From positions 1 through 64,000 of the forward strand of contig JBCDDC010000021.1 in assembly GCA_039180675.1 (NCBI GenBank): a stretch of 64,000 nucleotides of DNA. The letters run 5' to 3'. The notes under the pieces are model-generated. The model ran no database searches, was not told the DNA's origin, and saw only the letters and a program-made list of their open reading frames with translations. The position numbers and the translations under genes were made by a program. Positions within the stretch are counted from its first letter, which is position 1; each line of letters begins with the position of its first letter. This document shows positions 16,189 to 24,711 of the stretch, one piece after another. This stretch comes from Thermohalobaculum sp039180675. GTDB lineage: Bacteria > Pseudomonadota > Alphaproteobacteria > Rhodobacterales > Rhodobacteraceae.

Positions 16189-17420
16189 CAGCGCCCTGGC
16201 TCACAATCATCGGGATCGGGGAGGACGGTGTGGCCGGTCTCTCCGCCGCGGCCCGCGAGGCGATGGCGGGGGCCGAGACGATCCTGGGCGGCGATAGGCA
16301 CCATGATCTCGCGGGCGTCTCTACGGCCAAACGGCTCTCCTGGCCATCACCCTTTGATGCGATGATTGAGGCCATCGCCGCGCATCGGGGCCGCCCGATG
16401 GTGGTGCTGGCAACCGGTGACCCGCTCTGGTACTCGGTCGGCGCGCGGATCGCGACCGCCATTCCCCGTGAGGAGATCGCCTATCACCCCCAGCTTTCGG
16501 CCTTTCAGTGGGCGGCCTGCCGTATGGGCTGGTCGCTCGCCGATGTGGAGACGCTCACGGCTCATGGCCGCCCGGCCGGGCAGGTGATCCCGTACTTCTG
16601 GCCGGGGGCGCGGCTCCTGATCCTGACCGCAGGGACGGAGACGCCCGGCCAGATCGCCCGGCTGCTCGCCGACCGCGGCTACGGCCCTTCCGAACTCACC
16701 GTCCTCGCCAATCTCGGTGGTCCTGAAGAGGCCCGGCTCGAGGGCATCGCCAGTGATTGGGCCGAGGCCACGCCGGAGATCCCTCCGTTCCACACGCTCG
16801 CGGTCACATGCATTGGCGCGCCGACACAGCTTCTTCCTCGCATCCCCGGCCTGCCCGATGAGGCGTTCGAGCATGACGGCAAGATGACCAAGCGGGACGT
16901 GCGCGCCGCAACGCTCGCGAAACTCATGCCTGCGCGGGGCGAGGTGCTTTGGGATATCGGCGTCGGCTGCGGCTCGGTCGCGATCGAATGGATGCGCGCT
17001 GCGCCGTCGGCGGTGGCGATCGGGTTCGACACCAATCCCGACCGTCTGGTGATCGCCCAGCGCAATGCAGAGACGCTGGGTGTTCCCGCGCTTCAGCTTC
17101 TAGAGGGCGCAGCGCCTGATATTCTGCATGAAATCCCAGAACCCGTTGGAACGAGGCCAGATCTGCGCACCCCGAATGCGGTCTTCATCGGAGGCGGGCT
17201 GAGCGAAGACCTGGTCGATGCCGTCCTCGCCCGAATGCGCCCGCTCGGGCGCCTCGTCGCGAACGCGGTGACGCTCGAAAGTGAGGCCTGTCTCACAGCA
17301 CTCCATTCCCGCATCGGAGGGGAGCTTACCCGTATCTCCACCGCCCATGCCGCCCCTGTCGGCCCGTACCGCGGCTGGCGTGCGGCGATGCCGGTCACGC
17401 AATGGAGCCTGATCCGATGA
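16185..17420 (+). CDS. cobL: Precorrin-6Y C5,15-methyltransferase (decarboxylating)
   Basis: 411 residues in two fused domains, as in aerobic-type CobL. The N-terminal tetrapyrrole methylase domain (about 1-200, CbiE-like) begins LTIIGIGEDG and has VVLATGDPLWYSVG. The C-terminal domain (about 225-411, CbiT-like) contains the SAM-binding LWDIGVGCGSVAIEW and FIGGGLS. It methylates C-5 and C-15 and removes the acetate carboxyl at C-12. The ATG overlaps the cobH stop, and the stop overlaps cobI (ATGA). Confidence 0.96.
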   Translation: MTAPWLTIIGIGEDGVAGLSAAAREAMAGAETILGGDRHHDLAGVSTAKRLSWPSPFDAMIEAIAAHRGRPMVVLATGDPLWYSVGARIATAIPREEIAYHPQLSAFQWAACRMGWSLADVETLTAHGRPAGQVIPYFWPGARLLILTAGTETPGQIARLLADRGYGPSELTVLANLGGPEEARLEGIASDWAEATPEIPPFHTLAVTCIGAPTQLLPRIPGLPDEAFEHDGKMTKRDVRAATLAKLMPARGEVLWDIGVGCGSVAIEWMRAAPSAVAIGFDTNPDRLVIAQRNAETLGVPALQLLEGAAPDILHEIPEPVGTRPDLRTPNAVFIGGGLSEDLVDAVLARMRPLGRLVANAVTLESEACLTALHSRIGGELTRISTAHAAPVGPYRGWRAAMPVTQWSLIR

Positions 17421-18121
17421 CCGGCAGGCTCTACGGCATCGGGGTCGGGCCGGGCGATCCGGAGCTCATGACGCTGAAGGCCGACAGGCTGATCCGCAAA
17501 GCGTCCGTGATCGCCTATCCGGCCCCGGATTCGGGCGAAAGCTTTGCGCGGAGCATCGCCGCCGGTGCAATCTCGGCGGATCAGATCGAGATCCCGATGG
17601 TTGTGCCGATGCGGGTCGATCGTTTCCCGGCTCAGGATGTCTATGCCGACGCGTCCCGGCAGATCACCGTCCATCTCGAGGCAGGCCGCGATGTCGCCGT
17701 TCTCTGTGAGGGCGATCCGTTCTTCTACGGCTCCTTCATGTATCTTTTCAGCCGGTTGGACGGGCGTTTCCCGGTGGAGGTCGTGCCAGGGGTCTCCTCG
17801 CTCGGTGCCTGCGCAGCCCAGATCCCGCGCCCGCTGACGGCGCGCAATGATGTCCTGACGGTGATCCCCGGCCCCTTGCCGGATGAGGAGATCGCCGATC
17901 ACATCGAACGGTCCGAGGCGGTGGCGATCATGAAGGTCGGGCGCCATTTTCCGAGGCTCCGTGCGCTGCTCGACCGGATGGGGCTCACGGCGAACTCACG
18001 CTACGTGGCGCGGGCCAGCCTCGCCGACTCCGCGGCGATGCCGCTCACCGACGCGCCCGAAAGCGCCCCTTACTTCTCGATGATTCTGATCTACAAGGGG
18101 GACGACCCTTGGCTGAGTTGA
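17417..18121 (+). CDS. cobI: Precorrin-2 C20-methyltransferase
   Basis: 234 residues, class III tetrapyrrole methylase fold. Features are GRLYGIGVGPGDPELMTLKA at the N-terminus, the VAVLCEGDPFFYGSFMYLF motif for SAM binding, VEVVPGVSS and AIMKVGRHFPRL. It adds the C-20 methyl to precorrin-2, an early corrin step. The ATG at 17417 overlaps the cobL stop (ATGA), which decides against an in-frame start at 17402. The 3' end overlaps the cbiG-cobJ frame by 13 bases. Confidence 0.96.
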   Translation: MTGRLYGIGVGPGDPELMTLKADRLIRKASVIAYPAPDSGESFARSIAAGAISADQIEIPMVVPMRVDRFPAQDVYADASRQITVHLEAGRDVAVLCEGDPFFYGSFMYLFSRLDGRFPVEVVPGVSSLGACAAQIPRPLTARNDVLTVIPGPLPDEEIADHIERSEAVAIMKVGRHFPRLRALLDRMGLTANSRYVARASLADSAAMPLTDAPESAPYFSMILIYKGDDPWLS

Positions 18122-19974
18122 AACCGGTTGTCATCGCGCTCTCACGCTCGGGCGAGGCGACGGCGCACCGGGTGGCTGGTCTGCTCGGCGCAACGATCCA
18201 CGGCCGCGAGGGGCGGGTGGAGAAGGCGGATACGGTCTTTCCAAACGCGCTCGACCATATCCGCACCCTTTTCGCCGCGGGGCATCCGATCATCGGGGTT
18301 TGTGCAGCGGGCATCCTGATCCGGGCCGTCGCGCCCATGCTGTCAGACAAGCGGGCTGAACCGCCCGTTTTGGCGGTGGCGGAGGACGGATCCGCAGTGG
18401 TGCCTCTGCTGGGCGGTCATCGCGGGGCCAATCGTCTCGCGTCGCGTCTGGCCGCATATCTCGATGCACCGGCATTGGTGACCACGGCGGGGGATCTCTC
18501 CACCGGCCTCGCGCTCGATGAGCCGCCCGCAGGATGGCGGCTTGCCAATCCCGAGCATGCCAAGCCAGTCATGGCAGCCATTCTCAGCGGTGCGCGGATC
18601 GCTGTTGAGGGAGAACTGCCGTTCGCTGTTCCCGAGACGGGTTCGGGCGAAGAGGTCGTCACTTTGGCGGGTAGCTTCGCGCCGTTGCAGGGCTCCTCCT
18701 CCCGGCTCGTCTATCACCCGCAGCGCCTCGCGCTCGGTGTTGGATGCGCGCGGGATTGCCCGCCGGAGGAACTAGCGGACCTCGTAGGCTCGGTGCTCGC
18801 CGAGGCCAGTGTTGCGTCGCAGGCCATCGCGGCCATCGGCTCTCTGGATCTCAAGGCCGATGAACCTGCGATGAATGCTCTGGCGCAGACCCACGGGCTG
18901 CCATTCCGCCTCTTCTCGGCTCAAGAGTTGGAGGTCCAGACCCCCCGTCTCGCCAATCCGTCAGACGTGGTCTTCGCTGAGGTTGGCTGCCATGGCGTTG
19001 CCGAGGGTGCCGCGCTGGCATTGGCTGGTGTCGATGGGAATCTGTTGGTCGAAAAGCGCAAGAGCGCCAATGCAACGGCCGCTCTCGCGATCGCGCCTGC
19101 GCCGATCATCGATCTGGCGGGCAGGTCCCGTGGCCGCGTCAGCCTCGTCGGTATCGGCCCCGGCCGGGCGGACTGGCGCACGCCGGAGGCCTCCCGCCTG
19201 ATCGCCGAGGCGGATGAACTGGTCGGCTACTCCCTCTACATCGATCTGATCGGCCCTCTGGCCGCCGGAAAGCCGCGCCATGACTTCCCGCTCGGGGGCG
19301 AGGAGGCGCGCTGCCGCTTCGCCCTCGAACGCGCAGGCGAAGGCCGGAATGTCGCGATCATCTGCTCCGGGGATGCCGGGATCTATGCAATGGGCGCCTT
19401 GGTGTTCGAACTGATGGATACCGGCGCCGCCGGGGGTCCGGTATCCGATGCGGCGAGGCGGGTCGAGGTGGTGACAGCGCCCGGCGTCTCCGCCCTACAG
19501 GCCGCGGCCGCCCGGTCCGGCGCCCCGCTCGGCCATGATTTCTGTGCGATCTCGCTGTCCGACCTGCTGACCCCGCGCGATGACATCCTGCGGCGGCTTC
19601 GCGCCGCTGCCGAAGGCGACTTCGTGATCGCGTTCTACAACCCTGTCTCCAAGCGTCGCCGCACCCTGCTGGCCGAGGCCCGCGACATCCTGCTCGCGCA
19701 CCGGCCCGCCGATTGCCCGGTTCTGCTCGCCGCCTCCCTCGGCCGGCCGGAGGAGGAATTGCGCTACCGCACGCTGGAAGATCTCGATGTCGATGAGGTC
19801 GATATGCTCACCACCGTTGTTGTCGGATCGTCACAATCCCGCCTCGCCCGGCTCGGAGACGGCCCCCGCATCTACACCCCACGCGGATACGCGGTAAAAT
19901 CCGCTCAACCGGCTGACACATCCGACGACGCCGGTGGAGTGGGAGAAGCCGCGTGCCGGACGCCGCAAAACTGA
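18109..19974 (+). CDS. cobJ: CbiG/CobE - CobJ fusion (precorrin-3B C17-methyltransferase)
   Basis: 621 residues. The N-terminal third (about 1-205) resembles the CbiG N-terminal and middle domains (VVIALSRSGEATAHRVA, HPIIGVCAAGILIRAVAP, VVPLLGGHRGANRLA). About 205-320 is CobE/CbiG C-terminal-like (LALGVGCARDCPPEELADLV, ANATAALAIAP). About 345-590 is the CobJ methylase (VSLVGIGPGRADWRTPEA, VAIICSGDAGIYAMG, VVTAPGVSALQAAAAR, FVIAFYNPVSKRR). The start is TTG 18109 after AAGGGGG; a second TTG at 18118 overlaps the cobI stop as TTGA. CobJ performs ring contraction with C-17 methylation. A CbiG N-terminal part is unusual beside oxygen-dependent-type enzymes such as CobL. Confidence 0.9.
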   Translation: MAELKPVVIALSRSGEATAHRVAGLLGATIHGREGRVEKADTVFPNALDHIRTLFAAGHPIIGVCAAGILIRAVAPMLSDKRAEPPVLAVAEDGSAVVPLLGGHRGANRLASRLAAYLDAPALVTTAGDLSTGLALDEPPAGWRLANPEHAKPVMAAILSGARIAVEGELPFAVPETGSGEEVVTLAGSFAPLQGSSSRLVYHPQRLALGVGCARDCPPEELADLVGSVLAEASVASQAIAAIGSLDLKADEPAMNALAQTHGLPFRLFSAQELEVQTPRLANPSDVVFAEVGCHGVAEGAALALAGVDGNLLVEKRKSANATAALAIAPAPIIDLAGRSRGRVSLVGIGPGRADWRTPEASRLIAEADELVGYSLYIDLIGPLAAGKPRHDFPLGGEEARCRFALERAGEGRNVAIICSGDAGIYAMGALVFELMDTGAAGGPVSDAARRVEVVTAPGVSALQAAAARSGAPLGHDFCAISLSDLLTPRDDILRRLRAAAEGDFVIAFYNPVSKRRRTLLAEARDILLAHRPADCPVLLAASLGRPEEELRYRTLEDLDVDEVDMLTTVVVGSSQSRLARLGDGPRIYTPRGYAVKSAQPADTSDDAGGVGEAACRTPQN

Positions 19975-20420
19975 TGGAGCTCGCCGAGAAACTCAACGCG
20001 ATGGTGCCGCTCCGCCGCTCCCGAACGGGCCTCATGGGCTATGAGGGCCGGCGGAGGAAGGTCCCGCTCCTCCGCATCGCCGAGTTCTTTGACGGTAACG
20101 ATGATGAACAGAGCCTGATCCGCGGCGCGCGCCATACCGGCCTGAAACAGATGCGAATGATACTCGAGGAGATCGAGAGGCTGCCAGACGTGCATGCTGT
20201 GCGCATCGCCGTCACCGAATATGCCGCTCCCGAGGAGACCCAGCGCTGGCCCTATGCGGACCGTGTGCTGGTGGTTGCCAGCCTCTCGCGCGATGACATC
20301 CTGCGGCTCTTCCGCCCCCTACGGCCCTCCGAGGTTATCGACGGCAAGGAAGATACCTATTTCGGGGTGCCCGAGGTTGCGGGCGGCGATGTTCTCTACG
20401 ACATCGGCTGGGCGGAATGA
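19953..20420 (+). CDS. Unassigned 155-residue protein in cobalamin operon
   Basis: I do not recognise a family. The protein is soluble and charged, with an N-terminal helix (KLMELAEKLNAM), basic RRSRTGLMGYEGRRRK, an acidic EFFDGNDDEQ, a strand-like ADRVLVVASLSRDDI and a C-terminal EDTYFGVPEVAGGDVLYDIGW. There is no glycine-rich nucleotide motif or membrane segment. The start may be GTG 19953 (GGGAG eight bases upstream, overlapping cbiG-cobJ by 22 bases) or ATG 19974 (TGATG with its stop). The stop overlaps cobM (ATGA). It lies where some related clusters carry cobK, but its size and lack of an NADPH-binding motif argue against a CobK. Confidence 0.75.
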   Translation: MPDAAKLMELAEKLNAMVPLRRSRTGLMGYEGRRRKVPLLRIAEFFDGNDDEQSLIRGARHTGLKQMRMILEEIERLPDVHAVRIAVTEYAAPEETQRWPYADRVLVVASLSRDDILRLFRPLRPSEVIDGKEDTYFGVPEVAGGDVLYDIGWAE

Positions 20421-21181
20421 CGGTTCATTTCATCGGGGCGGGGCCCGGGGACCCTGATCTGATCACGGTCAAGGGGCTGCGCCTGATCCAGACATGCCCG
20501 GTCTGCCTTTACGCCGGATCGCTCGTCCCCGAGGCGGTCGTGGCGGCGGCACCTGAGGGCGCGCGGATCATCGATACGGCGCCGATGACGCTGGACGAGA
20601 TCGTCGCCGAGATCGAATCCGCGCATATGCGGGGTGAGGATGTCGCCCGGGTCCATTCCGGCGACCCGTCGCTCTATGGGGCGATTGCAGAGCAGATCCG
20701 GCGGCTGAAGGCGCTCGGCATTTCCTATGACATCACACCAGGCGTCTCAGCCTATGCCGCTGCAGCCGCAGCGCTTGGACGCGAGCTTACCATGCCCGAG
20801 GTCGCGCAGACCGTGATCCTGACCCGAACAGCCATGAAAAGCTCCGCCATGCCGCCGGGAGAGGACCTTGAGACGCTTGGGCGCACTGGGGCGACCCTCG
20901 CCATCCATCTCTCGATCCGCAATCTGGCCGAGATCGAACGCAAGCTCACCCCGTTCTACGGCCCCGATTGCCCGGTGATCGTCGCCTACCGCGTCGGCTG
21001 GCCCGATCAGATGTTCATCGAGGGCACGCTTTCGACGATCCGCGAGAAGGTCCGAGCGACGAAGATCACCCGGACTGCGCTGATCCTGCTCGGCCCGGCA
21101 TTGGCCGAGACGGATTTCCGCGACAGCGCGCTCTACGATGGCGCTTATCCGCATGTGCTCAGGCCGCAGAAAAGGGCCTGA
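20417..21181 (+). CDS. cobM: Precorrin-4 C11-methyltransferase
   Basis: 254 residues, tetrapyrrole methylase fold. Visible are the N-terminal VHFIGAGPGDPDLITVKG, LYAGSLVPEAVV, VARVHSGDPSLYGAIAEQ, ITPGVSAYAAAAAALGREL, EVAQTVILTRTA and the C-terminal TRTALILLGPALAE. It adds the C-11 methyl to precorrin-4. The ATG overlaps the preceding stop (ATGA). It is the last gene of the plus-strand cobalamin operon and is followed eight bases after the stop by a strong hairpin terminator. Confidence 0.96.
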   Translation: MTVHFIGAGPGDPDLITVKGLRLIQTCPVCLYAGSLVPEAVVAAAPEGARIIDTAPMTLDEIVAEIESAHMRGEDVARVHSGDPSLYGAIAEQIRRLKALGISYDITPGVSAYAAAAAALGRELTMPEVAQTVILTRTAMKSSAMPPGEDLETLGRTGATLAIHLSIRNLAEIERKLTPFYGPDCPVIVAYRVGWPDQMFIEGTLSTIREKVRATKITRTALILLGPALAETDFRDSALYDGAYPHVLRPQKRA

Positions 21182-21188
21182 AAACGCG

Positions 21189-21215
21189 AAAGGCCCGGCG
21201 CTTAGCCGGGCCTTT
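21189..21215. terminator. Bidirectional intrinsic terminator after cobM
   Basis: Perfect 11-bp stem: AAAGGCCCGGC (21189-21199) pairs with GCCGGGCCTTT (21205-21215) around GCTTA. The right arm continues into GTCTTTT, giving a U-tract for the plus strand, and A residues on the left serve the convergent minus-strand gene at 21241. Confidence 0.9.
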
Positions 21216-21240
21216 GTCTTTTGTGATCCGATCTCCGCGA

Positions 21241-22800
21241 TCAGGCGAACGACCACCGTTCCGCGGCGCGGCTGCCGTCGAGCGACCAGTTGGCGCCATA
21301 GACGTCCGGCACGCTGACCTTCTTCGAGCGACCGGTGACGTAGCTCGAGAACATCGGGCAGACGAGGCCGCCGTCATTGTGCAGGATCTCCTGCATCTCG
21401 TAGTACATCGCCCGCCGGGTGTCATTGTTAAGCTCGGCGCGCGCCTGGATCAGCAACTCGTCGAAACGCTCGTTCGACCAGGCGGTATCGTTCCACGGCA
21501 CGCCTGACTGATAGGCGGTGGAGAACATCTGATCCTCGACCGGACGGCCGCCCCAGTAGCAGGCGCAGAACGGCTTGGCGTTCCAGACATTCGACCAGTA
21601 GCCGTCGTTCGCCGCGCGCTCGACCTTGATGTTGATACCGGCAGGAGCCGCCGAGGCCGCATAGAGCTGTGCTGCATCAACTGCGCCCGAGAACGCCGCA
21701 TCCGCCGCTATCAGGGTTACGTCGAGGCTGTCGAGACCCGCTTCCTTAAGGTGGAACTTTGCCTTGTCGGGATCATAGCTCCGCTGCGGCAGATCCTTGT
21801 TGTAGAAGCGCTGGTGCGGCGCAATCGGCAGGTCGTTGCCGACTGAGCCGAAGCCCTGCAGGATCTTCTCCACCATCTCCTCGCGCTTGATCGCCAGCTT
21901 CATCGCCATCCGGACATTGTTGTCCGTGAACGGCTCGGCATTCACACGCATCGGGAAGGTGTAGTGCTGCGTGCCCGTAGCCGAGTGAACAACCACGTTC
22001 GGGTTGCGCTTGAGCAGCGAGACGGTCTTGAGCTCCACCCGGTCGATCACATCGACCGAGCCGGTCATCAGCGCGTTGGTGCGGGCGACTGGATCGACGA
22101 TCGACAGCATTTCGACCTTGTCGACAAAGGCCGCATCCGTTTTCCAATAGTCGTCGAACCGCTCGAAGTCGGCGCGCACACCCGGCTCATAATTGGTAAG
22201 CTTGTAGCCGCCCGAGCCGATACCGGCCTGCCAGTTGAGCGTGCCGTCCTCGTTGGCCGGCAGGATCGGCAGGTGGTAGTCGGTCAGGATGAACGGGAAG
22301 TCGGCGTTGCCGGCCTCCAGCGTGAACTTGACCGCGTCATCGCCAACCGCCGAGATCTCGGTGACCGCTGCCAGGATCGGCTTGGCAGCCGATTTGCTGT
22401 CCTCGCCACGGTGATGGTTCATCGACGCAAGAACGTCCTTCGACGTGATCTTACGCCCGTCATGGAAGTTGGCGGCACGCAGTTTGAACGTCCACGCCGA
22501 CGCATCGGCCGAGGCTTCCCAGCTTTCGGCCAATTCGGCGCGAAGCGAGCCGTCGGGTGCGACCTCGGTCAGGTAGTTGCAATAGGTGAAGACCATAGTG
22601 GTCGTGAACCCGTTCTCGTGCGTGCCCGGGTCGAGGCTGTCGGATGTCTGGCCATGGGCCATGCCGAAGCGCATCGTCCCGCCCCGCTTGGGTGCTGCGC
22701 GCAGAGGCTGCCCGCCAAGGCCGACCAGAAGGCCGGCGGCTGCGCCCGTCTGCATAAGACCGCGGCGGGTGATCCCGTTCCGCTGGTGCAAGTCAGTCAT
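21241..22800 (-). CDS. ABC transporter substrate-binding protein, peptide/nickel family 5
   Basis: 519 residues, SBP family 5 (DppA/OppA/NikA type). The N-terminus has a probable Tat signal (ITRRGLMQTGAAAGLLVGLGG), suggesting export after folding. Family segments include LAESWEASADASAWTFKLR, GRKITSKDVLASMNHH, YDPDKAKFHLKEAG and the VRMAMKLAIKREEMVEKI block. The ATG at 22800 has AGGAGGATC upstream. No permease or ATPase genes adjoin it, so it is an orphan binding protein; the LysR gene upstream on the same strand (121 bases away) may control it. Ligand unknown; peptides or related cationic solutes are likely. Confidence 0.92.
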   Translation of the reverse strand: MTDLHQRNGITRRGLMQTGAAAGLLVGLGGQPLRAAPKRGGTMRFGMAHGQTSDSLDPGTHENGFTTTMVFTYCNYLTEVAPDGSLRAELAESWEASADASAWTFKLRAANFHDGRKITSKDVLASMNHHRGEDSKSAAKPILAAVTEISAVGDDAVKFTLEAGNADFPFILTDYHLPILPANEDGTLNWQAGIGSGGYKLTNYEPGVRADFERFDDYWKTDAAFVDKVEMLSIVDPVARTNALMTGSVDVIDRVELKTVSLLKRNPNVVVHSATGTQHYTFPMRVNAEPFTDNNVRMAMKLAIKREEMVEKILQGFGSVGNDLPIAPHQRFYNKDLPQRSYDPDKAKFHLKEAGLDSLDVTLIAADAAFSGAVDAAQLYAASAAPAGINIKVERAANDGYWSNVWNAKPFCACYWGGRPVEDQMFSTAYQSGVPWNDTAWSNERFDELLIQARAELNNDTRRAMYYEMQEILHNDGGLVCPMFSSYVTGRSKKVSVPDVYGANWSLDGSRAAERWSFA

Positions 22801-22921
22801 GTGATCCTCCTCAGGATTTGAACCTGAGTCGACCGAAGCACATAAGTGAGTTGCAAACAAGAGACGAACCTGATCGGCGCCGCGAATCGCAAGCACAGCG
22901 CGAAAAGCTCTGTGTTAAGAG

Positions 22922-23854
22922 CTATTCGGCGGCGTTCGATGCGGCCGAGTGAGGCGTCCAGATCGGGCGGCTGCCGATCGAGTTGCGCACGTAATCCATG
23001 AACGCGCGCGCTTTCGCCGACAGGTGCTTCGTGTGGGGATAGACCGTGTGGATCGTAACCGTCGGCCAGGCACAATCGGCGAGCAAGACCTCCAGTGATC
23101 CACGGCTTACATGATCGGCGCAGATAAACTCGGGCTGCAGGGCAACACCCAGCCCCGCCGCTGCCGCGTCACAGACGGCGGTGCCGTTGTTTGCCCGCAT
23201 GCGTGGCTCCAGTGCGATCCTGCCTTCGCGACCGGTCTGGTCGGTGAACGACCAAGCGTCCGACCGGGCGCTGCCGACATAGGCGATCGCGGGCCAGCCG
23301 GCCATGTCTTCGGGCTGTGCGGGGCGACCGCGTTGCTCGAGAAAGCCAGGCGAGGCGAGGACCAGCATCGGCACATCGGCGATTTTCCGCGCAATGAGCG
23401 AGCTGTCCTCCAGCGTGCCGATCCTGATCGCGAGATCCAGCCCCTCGCCAACCAGATCGACCCTGCGGTCCGAATAATCGACCTCCACCAGCAGGTTAGG
23501 ATGCGTTCGCATGAAGTCGGTCACAATCGGGGTAAGGTATGAGACGCCGAAGCTGAGAGGGCAGGCGACACGGAGCGTGCCTGAGAGGAGATGCGCAGCG
23601 TCAGAAACCTCTGATTCCGCCTCGTCCAGATCTGCCAGGATGCGCTCGGCCCGAGCGGCGAATATCTGGCCCGCTTCGGTCAGGCTCATCCGCCGGGTCG
23701 TGCGCGTCATAAGGGTCGCGCCAAGGCGCCGCTCCAACTCCTTCAGGCGACGTGAGACCGCAGACGGCGCAAGGCCGAGCGCTTCAGCGGCTCTCGTCAC
23801 ACTCTGCGCTTCAACGACCTGCAGGAAGCAGCGCATATCTTCAAATCGGTCCAA
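22922..23854 (-). CDS. LysR family transcriptional regulator
   Basis: 310 residues. The N-terminal winged helix-turn-helix covers about 1-60 (FLQVVEAQSVTRAAEALGLAPSAVSRRLKELERRLG, then TRTTRRMSLTEAG). The effector domain is about 88-295, with the typical LRVACPLSFG and VDYSDRRVDLVGEGLDLAIRIG. The start is TTG 23854, giving MDRFEDMRCF and preceded by GGAG six bases away; the ATG at 23836 would remove part of the first helix. It lies upstream of the orphan peptide-binding protein on the same strand and diverges from parA, so either may be a target. Confidence 0.92.
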   Translation of the reverse strand: MDRFEDMRCFLQVVEAQSVTRAAEALGLAPSAVSRRLKELERRLGATLMTRTTRRMSLTEAGQIFAARAERILADLDEAESEVSDAAHLLSGTLRVACPLSFGVSYLTPIVTDFMRTHPNLLVEVDYSDRRVDLVGEGLDLAIRIGTLEDSSLIARKIADVPMLVLASPGFLEQRGRPAQPEDMAGWPAIAYVGSARSDAWSFTDQTGREGRIALEPRMRANNGTAVCDAAAAGLGVALQPEFICADHVSRGSLEVLLADCAWPTVTIHTVYPHTKHLSAKARAFMDYVRNSIGSRPIWTPHSAASNAAE

Positions 23855-24023
23855 GTTTTGCTCCGATCGTGGATAAACTCGACAACAGAACTGGCATTGT
23901 GATCCTGAATAACAACGGTCTGCATAGGGTATGCTGCAAGCGCACACTCGATTGTGAGAGATCTTTATGAGGATTTTCCGCTCTGTTGAGCCCGTTTCTG
24001 CTCTTCAGAAGCCCGAAATGCGC

Positions 24024-24052
24024 TTGTCGGTCTTTGCACACCCCGTTATGCT
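24024..24052 (+). promoter_or_regulatory. Candidate sigma70-type promoter of the parA gene
   Basis: TTGTCG (24024-24029) and TATGCT (24047-24052) are separated by 17 bases and end 26 bases before the ATG at 24079. The match was found by eye; transcription from here is not demonstrated. Confidence 0.4.
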
Positions 24053-24078
24053 GCAGCGCACCATAATCGGAGGATCGC

Positions 24079-24711
24079 ATGTCGAAGACCATCCTGTTCG
24101 CTCAGCAGAAGGGCGGGGCCGGCAAGACAACGCTGCTTACCCAGATCGCGGTGCATCTTGCGGGCGGCGGCAAGGCGGTGACGCTGATCGATCTCGACCC
24201 CCAACGCACACTGTCGAGCTGGTTCGACAAGCGCATGCAGAAATTGGGCGACGGTGGCGGCCTGGATCTGACCGAAACCTCCGAATGGCGCGCGGCTACG
24301 GATATCTCGAAGGCCGCCAAGACTTCGGATTTCGTGTTCGTCGATGCGCCGGGCGCCGCTGATGTGCTCGGCAGGATTGCGATGCGCGAGGCCGATTTCG
24401 CTGTGGTCCCCTGCCAGCCCTCGATGCCGGATGTCTGGGCGTCAGAGGCAACGCTTGCCATGCTGAACAAGGCGGGATGCGAGCATGTCGTCGTCCTCAA
24501 CCGCTGTCCGCCACGCGGCAAGGCTGCGGATCAGGCGGCCGATGCGATGGCTGAAACCGGTGCTCCGATCCTCCCGGCCCGTGTCGGCCAGCGCGCGGCC
24601 TTCACCGACGCGTTCATCCGCGGCAGCGGCGTGAGCGAAACCGCGAAGTCGACCAAGGCGGCTGAGGAAATCCAGTTGCTGACCAAGGCCCTCCTGAAAG
24701 CAGCGGGCTAA
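24079..24711 (+). CDS. ParA/MinD-type ATPase (orphan)
   Basis: 210 residues. The deviant Walker A, QQKGGAGKTT (residues 9-18), is followed by LIDLDPQRTLSSWF and FVFVDAPGAADVLGRIA (Walker B region), as in short ParA proteins that dimerise on DNA and position cargo. Class II-like small ParA without an N-terminal HTH. No parB, parS-like repeat or cargo gene is adjacent, so it is an orphan; such proteins position chemoreceptor clusters, carboxysomes or other assemblies. The ATG has CGGAGGATCGC upstream. Its stop overlaps the convergent ABC gene stop by three bases. Confidence 0.93.
   Translation: MSKTILFAQQKGGAGKTTLLTQIAVHLAGGGKAVTLIDLDPQRTLSSWFDKRMQKLGDGGGLDLTETSEWRAATDISKAAKTSDFVFVDAPGAADVLGRIAMREADFAVVPCQPSMPDVWASEATLAMLNKAGCEHVVVLNRCPPRGKAADQAADAMAETGAPILPARVGQRAAFTDAFIRGSGVSETAKSTKAAEEIQLLTKALLKAAG

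Noticed and set aside
19953..20420. Assigning the unknown gene as cobK
   Set aside because: CobK is longer and has an NADPH-binding glycine-rich motif that is not present here.
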